Positions 7,711-15,877 of a stretch of DNA of 64,000 nucleotides are shown here, in pieces. The number at the start of each line of letters is the position of its first letter. Position 1 is the first letter of the stretch. This DNA comes from Promethearchaeota archaeon (GTDB lineage: Archaea; Asgardarchaeota; Lokiarchaeia; Sigyniarchaeales; SOKP01), in contig JAUWGH010000003.1 of assembly GCA_030606485.1 (NCBI GenBank), forward strand, positions 62,001-126,000, in the 5' to 3' direction. Under the pieces are notes generated by a model that was given only the letters and a program-made list of their open reading frames with translations, was not told the DNA's origin and ran no database searches. Made by a program: the position numbers and the translations under genes.

Positions 7711-8481
7711 ATGGATTGGGGAATGAAAAATCGCTTATCACGGATAATTAACCCAAAATCTGGGCATTGTGTAATGTTAGCAGTTGATCACGGTTATTTT
7801 GGGAATGTTCCTGGTGCTTTGAAACGTTTTGAAGACTTAAATATACTTTTTGAATATGCTGACGCTTTAATGTTAACACGTGGAATGCTTCGAAACTGTG
7901 TTCCTGCAGAAGTTGATAAACCAATAGTTCTGAGAGTTTCAGCTGGTGCGAGTATGCTGAAGGAACTCTCAAATGAGGAAATCAATGTTACTATAGATGA
8001 TGCGATAAGATTGAATGTATCTGCTATCACATGCTCGATTTTTATCGGTGGTGAATATGAAAAACAATCAATTATGAATCTTTCGAAGTTAGTAAATTGG
8101 GGTCAAACATATGGTATCCCGGTTCTAGCAGTTACTGCTGTTGGTAGAGAGATGGTAAGAGATGCAAGATATTTGGGTATGGCATCTCGAATGGCAGCTG
8201 AAATGGGTGCAACTTTCGTTAAAACTTATTACTGTGAAGATTTTGAGGAAGTTACTAGTATATGTCCAGCACCAGTTGTTATTGCAGGTGGCAGTAAAAT
8301 TCCTGAGAGAGATGCTTTACAAATGGCTAAAAATGCTATAGATAAAGGGGCAGTCGGCGTAGACATGGGAAGGAATATTTTTCAATCTGATAAACCTGTT
8401 GGAATGATTAAAGCAGTAAGAGAAATTGTCCATAAGAACGCTAGTGTAGATGATGCATTTGAAATTTACCAAAACGGGTGA
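7711..8481 (+). CDS. lsrF: LsrF-like class I aldolase/thiolase
   Basis: The 256-residue protein follows bacterial LsrF closely along its length: DWGMKNRLSRI at the start, VMLAVDHGYF, LMLTRGMLR, ELSNEEINVTIDDAIRLN, AVTAVGREMVRDARY, AEMGATFVKTYY, VIAGGSKIPERDAL and GVDMGRNIFQSDKPVGM. LsrF is a (beta/alpha)8 class I enzyme that transfers the acetyl group of 3-hydroxy-5-phosphonooxypentane-2,4-dione to CoA during autoinducer-2 breakdown. The lysine of the VKTYY strand is the expected Schiff-base residue. No lsr transporter, LsrK, LsrG or LsrR adjoins it. In an archaeon the substrate may instead be a related phosphorylated sugar, since DhnA-type fructose-bisphosphate aldolases share the fold. It lies convergent with the SDR gene. 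Confidence 0.8.
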   Translation: MDWGMKNRLSRIINPKSGHCVMLAVDHGYFGNVPGALKRFEDLNILFEYADALMLTRGMLRNCVPAEVDKPIVLRVSAGASMLKELSNEEINVTIDDAIRLNVSAITCSIFIGGEYEKQSIMNLSKLVNWGQTYGIPVLAVTAVGREMVRDARYLGMASRMAAEMGATFVKTYYCEDFEEVTSICPAPVVIAGGSKIPERDALQMAKNAIDKGAVGVDMGRNIFQSDKPVGMIKAVREIVHKNASVDDAFEIYQNG

Positions 8482-8539
8482 ATTAAAAAATTTTCTTAAT
8501 TTTTTTTTCTACATTTATTTATATTTTACGGGATTATTC

Positions 8540-9517
8540 CTATTTACTTTCATAATAAGGTGATTGTCTAAGTATATGTTTTTTAGCAATTGGCCGAATA
8601 ATCAGCGGAAAAATTTGATTGAAAAATCTTGAGACTTTAACCTTTTTCTTGACTTCTTTAAAATAATCATCAAGAGTGTATCTCTGATATTGAAGTAAAT
8701 TTTGACTTTTTTCTGTATCCATAAATCCACAGTGAAAATCATCTTCACTAAAGGCCTCGGAAGGTAAAAAATTGGTTCCAAGACCAAATAATTTAAACAT
8801 TCTATTAAGATAATCCCTATAGATGATCCGACATTTTTGTCCTCCGGCGATATTCAGTGTTTCACCCCAAATTTCATTATTTTCCACTGTATTTGCAAGA
8901 GCAAGTCCAACATCTTTAGTATCGCAAATCTCAATACATGTGTCTAGTGGCATATCAAACATTATGGGGTCCATTTGAAGTTTATTAGGGGAGACAATAT
9001 AGGTTAAGCGTAAAATAACCCATTTTAAACTATAAGATCTGATGAGATCTTCACATTTTAGTTTTTGTTTGGCATATTCATCATCAATTGTGGGATCAGG
9101 AGGGTCGCTAGTGCTAATTAAAGGAGATTTACGGCGATCTCCATAAATTGCTATTGAAGATGTATAAACCAATCGAGGCTTTTGGGGTTGCATTTCCATT
9201 GCCTTAATAATATTTGAGGTTCCTCCAACATTAACTTCTTCGGCAAATTTTGGTTGTGCATCAGCAATTGGAGGAATTATGGCAGCAACATGTAATACGA
9301 CATCCATTCCTGAGACGGCTTTATTAACATCCTCACTATTCCGTAAATCCCCCCAAATTATTTCAACTTTTCCTTCATAATCTTTTGCTATCTTTTTATT
9401 TTTAGAATTCTCAATATCAAAAATTCTAATGTTATAATTTTTTTTAGATAATTCCTTTAAAGTGCTTAATCCGACATTTCCAAAAGCTCCTGTAAGAAGA
9501 ATATTCATTAATTTCAC
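8540..9517 (-). CDS. NAD-dependent epimerase/dehydratase (extended SDR)
   Basis: The 325-residue protein opens with the extended-SDR cofactor motif TGAFGNVG (TGxxGxxG, residues 9-16). It has an acidic residue at the end of the second strand (IFDIEN), which favours NAD(H). The catalytic triad is visible as Ser121 (YTSSIAIYG) and Tyr148/Lys152 (YAKQK). Length and layout fit nucleotide-sugar epimerases, dehydratases or reductases. The C-terminal substrate domain does not point to one substrate. It sits upstream of nothing on its strand and is followed closely by the LsrF-like gene's 3' end, so it is likely expressed alone or with the MDR dehydrogenase upstream (106-base gap). Confidence 0.85.
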   Translation of the reverse strand: MKLMNILLTGAFGNVGLSTLKELSKKNYNIRIFDIENSKNKKIAKDYEGKVEIIWGDLRNSEDVNKAVSGMDVVLHVAAIIPPIADAQPKFAEEVNVGGTSNIIKAMEMQPQKPRLVYTSSIAIYGDRRKSPLISTSDPPDPTIDDEYAKQKLKCEDLIRSYSLKWVILRLTYIVSPNKLQMDPIMFDMPLDTCIEICDTKDVGLALANTVENNEIWGETLNIAGGQKCRIIYRDYLNRMFKLFGLGTNFLPSEAFSEDDFHCGFMDTEKSQNLLQYQRYTLDDYFKEVKKKVKVSRFFNQIFPLIIRPIAKKHILRQSPYYESK

Positions 9518-9622
9518 TAGTTAATTTTAAAAAAAAATTAGATTTATCATAAAAATAATATTCAATTCGTATTAAAAGTTACAAAATTTACAAATATTTA
9601 AATTTAATTATTATTGACATTG

Positions 9623-10663
9623 TTACGGTTCGAAGATGACCTTTAAAGATTCATTCGCTTCACAGACTACTTTAAAAGCATCTCCAGCTCTACTTAGTGG
9701 AAATCGGTGGGAAATTAAATCTACTACCTTTATTTTTTTAGATTTAATCCATTCAAATGCTTCATCAAGATCTTCAGGAGCAGCGCCATAAGAAGTCATA
9801 ATAACAACCTCATTCCTCCAGTAATCATTTATGGGGATTTTTATATTTATACCGGGTTTTGGGACTGCAAAATAAATAATAACCGTTCCAGGGCCTGCAC
9901 ATTCTATTGCCTGTTTTGCAGCAGATAATGCACCTGTACATACAATTATACAATCAGGAGGCCTGTTTTCGTTAAATTTTTTTACCTCTGCAAGTATGTT
10001 TTTACTTGCATGGAGAACTACTTCTGCCCCAAATTCTTTTGCCTTTTTTAATCGGTATTCACTAATATCAGTTGAAATTATTTTATCAATCCCCTTTGCT
10101 TTTGCTAATATAAGATGCAATAGGCCTGAAACTCCACTACCTAAAATTAAGAGTGTTTGTCCTTTTCTAATATTTGCTAAACGCTGAGCTCGACATACAC
10201 ATCCTAATGGTTCAATAAAAACTCCCTCGTCATACGTCATATTCTCTGACAAAACATAAACCCCCTTTTTTTCTAAATTGATATTTGGAATTTTAATATA
10301 TTCTGCAAAACCCCCAGGATCATAATTTGTATTATGTAATAAATGACAAGCGGTATGATGCCCAAGTTGACAGTAATGGCAATCGAAATCCGGTACGTGA
10401 TGGGACACAAAAACTCGATCCCCTAATTTATAATCCGAAACACCTTCACCGATTTCAACAATATCACCCGTCATCTCATGACCTAGAACGAGACTATCTA
10501 CTCCTAATTTTTTCATTTTAGCAAAACGATAATATTCCAAAATATCACTCCCGCAAATTCCAGATTTTTTTACTTTTATTAATAGTTCTCCATAATTGAT
10601 CTGAGGTTTAGGCATTTCTTCTAATCTAACATCATCATTATTATAATATTTTGCAACTTTCAT
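9623..10663 (-). CDS. Zinc-dependent medium-chain alcohol/polyol dehydrogenase
   Basis: The 346-residue protein is an MDR-family dehydrogenase. Catalytic zinc ligands are visible as Cys37 (SGICGSD) and His62-Glu63 (GHEMTGDIVE). A structural-zinc loop follows at residues 95-106 with cysteines at 95, 98 and 106, in the CxxCxxGxxxxC form typical of the subfamily that also has DPGGFAEY just after. The Rossmann motif is LILGSGVSGLLHL. Relatives oxidise sugar alcohols, threonine or deoxysugar-derived alcohols with NAD(P)+. Location between an SDR and deoxysugar genes suggests a sugar or polyol substrate, but nothing in the sequence fixes it. Confidence 0.85.
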   Translation of the reverse strand: MKVAKYYNNDDVRLEEMPKPQINYGELLIKVKKSGICGSDILEYYRFAKMKKLGVDSLVLGHEMTGDIVEIGEGVSDYKLGDRVFVSHHVPDFDCHYCQLGHHTACHLLHNTNYDPGGFAEYIKIPNINLEKKGVYVLSENMTYDEGVFIEPLGCVCRAQRLANIRKGQTLLILGSGVSGLLHLILAKAKGIDKIISTDISEYRLKKAKEFGAEVVLHASKNILAEVKKFNENRPPDCIIVCTGALSAAKQAIECAGPGTVIIYFAVPKPGINIKIPINDYWRNEVVIMTSYGAAPEDLDEAFEWIKSKKIKVVDLISHRFPLSRAGDAFKVVCEANESLKVIFEP

Positions 10664-10783
10664 AATTAATCTATAAATTTTTTATTTATAGAGAATATTT
10701 TAATCTAAATAGAAATAACTTTACTTTTAATTTTACTACTTTTCTTCAACTTTTTTATAGAATTAAATTGAATAATAATTATT

Positions 10784-11317
10784 ATGAATGCAAAAAATTC
10801 AGATCAAGTTGACTTAGATAAGTGTTTTGATGAAAAAATAGAAGAATTAAATAAACTATTACCAAAAGGGGAGCAAAATAAAAACTGTTCTGCTTGGACT
10901 TTTATAAGTATCTTGGATGTATTAGGATTAGAAAGTGTTTTTTTTAATAATCTGGCAATTCCTCTTGCTGAAGGTTTTGGGGGTTTTAAGAGCATGCATG
11001 GGTGGAAAGGGCCTTGTGGAGCCATCTGTGGTGGTTGTGCTGCAATCGGAATAATAATGGGAGGGCAACAAGAGTTAAAATTTGGAGCTAAACCAAGAAT
11101 ATATTTAAGAACGGCTAAATTCGTTCATTACTTTGAGAAAGAGTTTGGCTCTGTAATTTGCGAAGATCTTTGTGGAATAGATTTTGGAGATCCTTCTGGA
11201 CTTCAGAAATATTTAGATGATGATATTTGGGGAAAAACATGCTATAAATATGTTATTAAAGCAGTTGATCTTGTAAGAAAAGTAACAGGTAAAGAATTAA
11301 TAAGAAAGTGGGGTTGA
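10784..11317 (+). CDS. C_GCAxxG_C_C family redox protein
   Basis: The 177-residue protein shows the defining CGAICGGCAAIGIIMG motif in the middle (C-x-GCAxxG type), followed by two further cysteines in VICEDLCGIDFG and one in CYKYVIKAV. This family (PF09719-like) is small, cytosolic, and thought to bind a metal or cluster, often encoded near redox or metal genes. Its biochemical role is unknown. Length is normal. It is convergent with the MNT/HEPN pair, ending 2 bases from the minus-strand stop, so the two transcripts probably overlap at their 3' ends. Confidence 0.8.
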   Translation: MNAKNSDQVDLDKCFDEKIEELNKLLPKGEQNKNCSAWTFISILDVLGLESVFFNNLAIPLAEGFGGFKSMHGWKGPCGAICGGCAAIGIIMGGQQELKFGAKPRIYLRTAKFVHYFEKEFGSVICEDLCGIDFGDPSGLQKYLDDDIWGKTCYKYVIKAVDLVRKVTGKELIRKWG

Positions 11318-11319
11318 TA

Positions 11320-11715
11320 TCACATCGATAATAATTCTTCTTTAGATATTTCTTGTCGGTGTTTTTGATCTGCCCATAATTTACGATAGAAATAGAAATA
11401 TTCATATAAATCTAATTTGTCTGGTGAATAAATTAGAATTCCATCTTTGATAACTTGAATTTTAATATATAATGGTAATTCAGAGAAAAATCGAATGTCA
11501 TATTTTTTCGAAACAACGTCTATATTTCTTAAGAATACTGATAATAGTTCGTAATTTTCTTTATTTGGAGCAACAATACAAATATCGATATCACTTCTAT
11601 TTGTCTCCCAATTATATATATAAGATCCGAATAATAATATCCCTAATATCTCTTTATTTGTAAATGAAAATGAAAAATCATTAATTATTTGGTTTAAAAG
11701 TTCTTTTGATACCAT
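11320..11715 (-). CDS. mntA: MNT-type nucleotidyltransferase antitoxin (MntA)
   Basis: The 131-residue protein is a minimal nucleotidyltransferase of the polymerase-beta superfamily. GSYIYNWETNRSDIDI carries the GS and the DxD catalytic pair (Gly30, Ser31, Asp42, Asp44). In characterised HEPN/MNT modules this enzyme adds AMP to a tyrosine of the HEPN toxin and silences it. The gene overlaps the upstream HEPN gene by 22 bases on the same strand, the classic arrangement with toxin first. Chromosomal copies such as this one are common in archaea and may be stress or defence modules. Confidence 0.88.
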   Translation of the reverse strand: MVSKELLNQIINDFSFSFTNKEILGILLFGSYIYNWETNRSDIDICIVAPNKENYELLSVFLRNIDVVSKKYDIRFFSELPLYIKIQVIKDGILIYSPDKLDLYEYFYFYRKLWADQKHRQEISKEELLSM

Positions 11716-12131
11716 TTCTTAACAACCTCTTTATATTTCTCTAAACCATTTATGTGAGACAAAATTCCCTTATATGCAATTTCATCAACAAGACGATTAT
11801 ATTTATGCACAATTTTATTTCGCAGGCCAGTTGCTTCTTTTATAACAAGTGATATTTCTTTAGAAATAATTTGTTTCTTAACTAAAAGATTAATATTCGT
11901 ATAATCATCTTTGGGGATTAGATTTAAATCTTTTATGATCATTGCTGCTAAATCTGAAATTGCTTCTATTATTATTTGATAAGCATGATATATTGATAAT
12001 TGTTCTCTGATATTTAATTTATATATGAAATCATTTTTATTAATATCTTTAGTCCAATCCTTAAGATAATTTAAGAATTCTTCAATTTGTTCTAACTTTT
12101 CTTTATACCTTTTGATTCTTTTCTTTTCCAT
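11694..12131 (-). CDS. hepT: HEPN-domain toxin (HepT/DUF86)
   Basis: The 145-residue helical protein carries the HEPN RNase signature RNKIVHKY (Arg104, His109) with the tyrosine at 111 that is the known AMPylation target in HepT (Rx4HxY). The rest is four long helices, as expected for HEPN. It is encoded immediately upstream of and overlapping the MNT gene. By family knowledge it is a metal-independent RNase held in check by its partner. The module has no visible promoter repeat. Its location within sugar genes suggests independent insertion rather than functional linkage. Confidence 0.88.
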   Translation of the reverse strand: MEKKRIKRYKEKLEQIEEFLNYLKDWTKDINKNDFIYKLNIREQLSIYHAYQIIIEAISDLAAMIIKDLNLIPKDDYTNINLLVKKQIISKEISLVIKEATGLRNKIVHKYNRLVDEIAYKGILSHINGLEKYKEVVKKWYQKNF

Positions 12132-12208
12132 TCTAATATGATATATTATTTTATTTTTTAATATTTATGCATTTGGGATTAATTAATTGGCTCATATTTT
12201 TGCATTTC

Positions 12209-13696
12209 TTAATATTTTAAGTATAATTTATAAGCTTCTTCCCATTTTGAATTATTTTCTGGTTTATAAGATTTTATTTCAAAAGAATTCCTAACAATAC
12301 GTCGTAATTGTTCAAGTGATTCTATTTGATCTGTCGCTACAGCCTGCATTAAAATATTTCCAATAGTTGTAGCTTCACTTGGTCCAGCATCTACAGGAAG
12401 ATTAGTAGCATTGGATGTAAATTGGCATAGAAGTTCATTTTGAGAACCTCCACCAATAATATAAATTTTTTCGATTTTTTTATCTGAAAATTCATGTAAT
12501 TGGTCGAGAATTTGACGATATCTAAAAGCTAATCCTTTAAAAATTGTTCTAGAAATAGAACCTATTTCCGTGGGAACATCTTGATCTGTTCCTTTACAGT
12601 AATTTTGGATTGTTTCAATCATATTCTTTGGGTTTAAAAACATTTCATTATCTGGAAAAATAAAACTAGTATGTGGTTTTGCTCTTTGCGCTAATTTTTC
12701 AATTTCATCATAAGAAATTTTTGTTCTATTTTGTTCTTCCCATATTCGTTTGCATTCTTGAATTAACCATAATCCCATAATATTTTTAAGAAAGCGAATT
12801 GTTCCAAAAACCCCTCCTTCATTAGTAAAATTATATTTAAGAGCTTTTTGATTTATTATGGGTTGAGATAATTCTAATCCCATTAAACTCCAAGTACCCG
12901 AGCTAATATAAGCCCAATTCTTAACTTTTTCTTCAAGTGGGACTGCTGCAATTGCCGCAGCAGTATCATGACAGAGAGTTGCAATAACGGGTGTATTTTC
13001 ATCTAAACCAGTTTTATTTGTTATAGAGTTATATATTTTTCCAAGAATAGTTCCAGGGTTTATAATACCGGGAAACCACTTAGGATTGAATCCTAACTTT
13101 TTTATTAAATCAAACGCCCATTCATTCTTAATTGGATTATATAACTGCGATGTTGTTGCTAATGTATATTCTGATCTAATTTTTCCTGATAGTAAGAAGT
13201 TAAAATAATCTGCAATCATTAAGAATTTTTTTGTAACAGTAAGTTGTGGGGATTTGGATTTTACCATAGAAAATAATTGAGTAGAGCTATTAATTGGCAT
13301 GAATTGAATTCCAGTTTGATTAAAGATTTCTTCTTTTCGAACGACCTTAAACATTTCATCAACCATTCCATCAGTTCGCTTATCTCGATAATGATGATTG
13401 AGCCCTACAAGCTCATAATTTTCATCTAAAAGAACAAAATCAACTCCCCAACTATCGATTCCAATTCCATCAAAATTGGGTCCATACTTTTCTACACACA
13501 TCTTCAAACCATTTTTTATTTCTTCGAAGAGTCTTAAAGTATCCCAATATAAGGAATCAAATAATTGAATACCTCCATTGGAGAAACGGTATACCTCATC
13601 CAATTTTAAGAGTTTGCTTTCAAGAATTCCTACTATTACCCTTCCCGCACTTGCACCTAGATCTATTCCAATATATTTCTTCATTGGCTCTGTCAT
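12209..13696 (-). CDS. rhaB: Rhamnulokinase (FGGY family)
   Basis: The 495-residue protein aligns by eye to bacterial RhaB throughout: IDLGASAGRVIVG at the start, GIDSWGVDFVLLD, YRDKRTDG, GIQFMPINSSTQL, YISSGTWSLMGLE, FTNEGGVFGTIRFLKNIMG and IYIIGGGSQNELL. RhaB phosphorylates L-rhamnulose (also L-fuculose in some versions) at C1 with ATP. SHDTA of bacterial enzymes is CHDTA here, keeping the catalytic aspartate. The gene is divergent from a class II aldolase gene with only 55 bases between starts, so the kinase and aldolase steps are probably controlled from one shared region. No rhamnose isomerase or transporter is in the window. Confidence 0.92.
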   Translation of the reverse strand: MTEPMKKYIGIDLGASAGRVIVGILESKLLKLDEVYRFSNGGIQLFDSLYWDTLRLFEEIKNGLKMCVEKYGPNFDGIGIDSWGVDFVLLDENYELVGLNHHYRDKRTDGMVDEMFKVVRKEEIFNQTGIQFMPINSSTQLFSMVKSKSPQLTVTKKFLMIADYFNFLLSGKIRSEYTLATTSQLYNPIKNEWAFDLIKKLGFNPKWFPGIINPGTILGKIYNSITNKTGLDENTPVIATLCHDTAAAIAAVPLEEKVKNWAYISSGTWSLMGLELSQPIINQKALKYNFTNEGGVFGTIRFLKNIMGLWLIQECKRIWEEQNRTKISYDEIEKLAQRAKPHTSFIFPDNEMFLNPKNMIETIQNYCKGTDQDVPTEIGSISRTIFKGLAFRYRQILDQLHEFSDKKIEKIYIIGGGSQNELLCQFTSNATNLPVDAGPSEATTIGNILMQAVATDQIESLEQLRRIVRNSFEIKSYKPENNSKWEEAYKLYLKY

Positions 13697-13751
13697 AAAT
13701 TATAATTAAATATCGAAATTTTTATAATTTTTCAAATATTTATGGAAAATT

Positions 13752-14426
13752 ATGGAAGCTGATAAAGAAGACCAACTTAGAATAGAAGTTGTAAATGGAG
13801 CGAAAGCAATCTTTACTAAAGGCTTAGTGGAAGCAGGAGAAGGTAATGTAAGTATCCGAATTCCAAAAAAGGATGAACTCTTCATCACACCATCATTTAA
13901 TCAATATACAACCTTAGTGAAAAATGAAATAGTTCATATGAAATTTGATGGTACGCCTTTAAGTTCAGGAAAACTGCCCTCTACAGAATATCGGCTTCAT
14001 GTAGCTATTTATGAAGCGCGTCCAAAAGCTAATTGTGTAATACACACTCATTCACCATTTGCAACTATGCTTTCTGTTGTGCAAAAAAAGATTCCAGTAA
14101 TTATGGAAGAACAAATTGTATTTATAGGTGGATCTGTTGATATAGCGGAATTTGGTAAGGCACATACTGAAGAAATTGGAGAAAAAGCACTTGAAGTTAT
14201 GGGTATGAAAAATGGTGTATTATTAGCCAATCATGGAGTTTTAGTATGTGCAAGATCTATGGGACATGTTGTTAAATTGGCAGAATTGATTGAAAAATTA
14301 GCAAGAATTTATTGGGGCGCACTCCAAATAGGAGAACCTATTTTAATTTCAGAAGAAGATTGTCAAAGATTTAAAAAACACTTCGATTCTTTGTTTGCAA
14401 CTTATGTAAAAAAAAGAAAGAGATAA
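13752..14426 (+). CDS. Class II sugar-phosphate aldolase (FucA/RhaD-type)
   Basis: The 224-residue protein has the class II aldolase/adducin fold markers: EAGEGNVSIR near residue 27, ITPSFNQYTTL as phosphate-binding region, catalytic Glu79 (PSTEYRLH), zinc ligands His98 and His100 (HTHSPFAT) and His161 (ANHGVL). Size matches L-fuculose-1-phosphate aldolase rather than the longer RhaD. The enzyme would split L-fuculose- or L-rhamnulose-1-phosphate to dihydroxyacetone phosphate and lactaldehyde. Pairing with rhamnulokinase across a 55-base divergent promoter region makes the deoxysugar reading likely. A ribulose-5-phosphate epimerase activity is a family alternative. Confidence 0.87.
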   Translation: MEADKEDQLRIEVVNGAKAIFTKGLVEAGEGNVSIRIPKKDELFITPSFNQYTTLVKNEIVHMKFDGTPLSSGKLPSTEYRLHVAIYEARPKANCVIHTHSPFATMLSVVQKKIPVIMEEQIVFIGGSVDIAEFGKAHTEEIGEKALEVMGMKNGVLLANHGVLVCARSMGHVVKLAELIEKLARIYWGALQIGEPILISEEDCQRFKKHFDSLFATYVKKRKR

Positions 14427-14489
14427 ACTATAAATAATTAAAACTTTTTAAAATTTTAAAAAAAAAAATTAAAAGAGTTAGAACAATCT

Positions 14490-14990
14490 TTGACTGCAAA
14501 TATAATTACAAAAGTAGTAGAAATAAATAACTGTAATGGAGATACACTTATAGCAGCAATTTATAAAGAAGAATTTTGGGAAATTGTGAGTCCTGTTACT
14601 AAAATTGAAGTAGAGTTCATTTCCCCCAATGTATTTCGGAGTGAGATTATTGATGAAGTTAAATTAAAACTTTTAAATATTCCAATAGAGATGACCGGAG
14701 AAATGGTTTTATTAGATAAGGGAGAAATAGCACAGAAAGGACGATTAATTGAATTTAACGTTCGAAATAATAAAGATGTAAAAAGATTAGAAGGGCGTTT
14801 TAGAATTAAACAGATCTCTACAAATGTTGCAAAAGTTGGAGTATTCATTCAAAATCTTGAATTAAGTAGTGATTTTCTTAACCTTATTGGTAAAGGCGCT
14901 TCGGAATTTATTCTGAGATCAAAAATAACTGGCTTGTTGAGAAATTTGGAAAAATACTGCAAAACTAGCAATCTTAAAGATCTTTTATAG
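14490..14990 (+). CDS. SRPBCC/START-like ligand-binding protein, putative
   Basis: The 166-residue protein starts with TTG (TTG ACT GCA AAT). Its layout resembles the SRPBCC superfamily: an N-terminal helix with EFWEIVSPVTKIEVEF, a series of beta strands of alternating hydrophobicity, and a long C-terminal helix ending in LRNLEKYC. Members bind hydrophobic ligands or act as cyclases. No catalytic residue can be pointed out. It follows the aldolase gene by 63 bases on the same strand. Family placement is by secondary-structure pattern only. Confidence 0.55.
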   Translation: MTANIITKVVEINNCNGDTLIAAIYKEEFWEIVSPVTKIEVEFISPNVFRSEIIDEVKLKLLNIPIEMTGEMVLLDKGEIAQKGRLIEFNVRNNKDVKRLEGRFRIKQISTNVAKVGVFIQNLELSSDFLNLIGKGASEFILRSKITGLLRNLEKYCKTSNLKDLL

Positions 14991-15117
14991 CATAAGAAAT
15001 CTCATAAAATTTATATTTCCTTTAAAATTTAGGTAAAGATAAATAAAAACTTATTATAAAATAATAAATTCATATAAATTTAAGATATTTCAATTTTAGA
15101 AACTAATGTGATATTTC

Positions 15118-15405
15118 ATGCCTCAAAATAAAGAAAAAAGGACAAAAGATAAACCATTAGATATCACTGAAGAGACCAGAGAATGCCCAATATGTGGGAA
15201 AATGTTAAAAAGACCATATTGGAAACATCTACAAAAAAAGCATCCAAAAGAATATCATGAGAATAGAACTACATGGATTCAGCTCTATAAAGATTACACT
15301 GCAATGGGAATGTCAATGGATATGAGTTTAACAGTTATTAGTGAATTGTTTAATGCCTCAGTAAAAGAGATTAAATCACTTTTAAAGAAAGAAAAAATAT
15401 TATGA
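15118..15405 (+). CDS. Small C2H2 zinc-finger protein
   Basis: The 95-residue protein has one C2H2-type finger: Cys23 and Cys26 (CPICGK), then His37 and His42 (WKHLQKKHP), spaced C-x2-C-x10-H-x4-H. The finger is preceded by a basic, disordered head and followed by a helical segment (SMDMSLTVISELFNASVKEIKSLL) that could be a dimerisation or helix-turn-helix element. Nucleic-acid binding is the usual role. Such compact C2H2 proteins are frequent in Asgard genomes. ATG follows a short AT-rich leader without a Shine-Dalgarno. Confidence 0.75.
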   Translation: MPQNKEKRTKDKPLDITEETRECPICGKMLKRPYWKHLQKKHPKEYHENRTTWIQLYKDYTAMGMSMDMSLTVISELFNASVKEIKSLLKKEKIL

Positions 15406-15446
15406 AAAATATGATTTAGTATTCAAATTATTTAAAATATATAAAG

Positions 15447-15740
15447 TTAAAATTCCTCCTCTTCTTCCTCCTTTAACAAACCTGCTTGTTTCAACATATC
15501 CTCAACAGTTTCTTTTGTTTTCATAACTTGTTCGTTATCTTTCAAGTTCAAGTTCTCTAAAACCGAATCGGTGAATTCCATAAACTTTTTAATCGATTTA
15601 CTAGATAAATCTTCAACTTTCTCTTGTGTTTCTTTTACAAAATCTCTTCCAGAATCACCAAAAACACTCCCAACAAAATCAAGGAATGATTTATTTAATT
15701 TGTCAATGAAGGTTTCATCTCTTTCTTCTTCATAACTCAT
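15447..15740 (-). CDS. Small acidic helical protein, unknown
   Basis: The 97-residue protein is acidic and predicted largely helical, ending in KEEEEEEF. Repeated short amphipathic stretches (FLDFVGSVFGDSGRDFV, SIKKFMEFTDSVLE, VEDMLKQAGLL) hint at a helical bundle. It has no cysteine, no signal and no recognised motif. Codon use and absence of overlap with any other credible gene support it being real. It is convergent with the zinc-finger gene. Confidence 0.6.
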   Translation of the reverse strand: MSYEEERDETFIDKLNKSFLDFVGSVFGDSGRDFVKETQEKVEDLSSKSIKKFMEFTDSVLENLNLKDNEQVMKTKETVEDMLKQAGLLKEEEEEEF

Positions 15741-15877
15741 AATTTATTTACCTTATAAAAACGTATTTTAATTTATTTCATTTAATTGATTTTATAAAAA
15801 TTTAATCATATTGATACGAATTTTAAACAATAAAACTTTTTTTACCTTCCTTGTTTATCTGAACCTTTCTATTATTT

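Noticed and set aside
12209-13696. LsrK (AI-2 kinase) to accompany the LsrF-like enzyme
   Set aside because: Sequence follows RhaB motifs such as GIDSWGVDFVLLD and SSGTWSLMG rather than LsrK.
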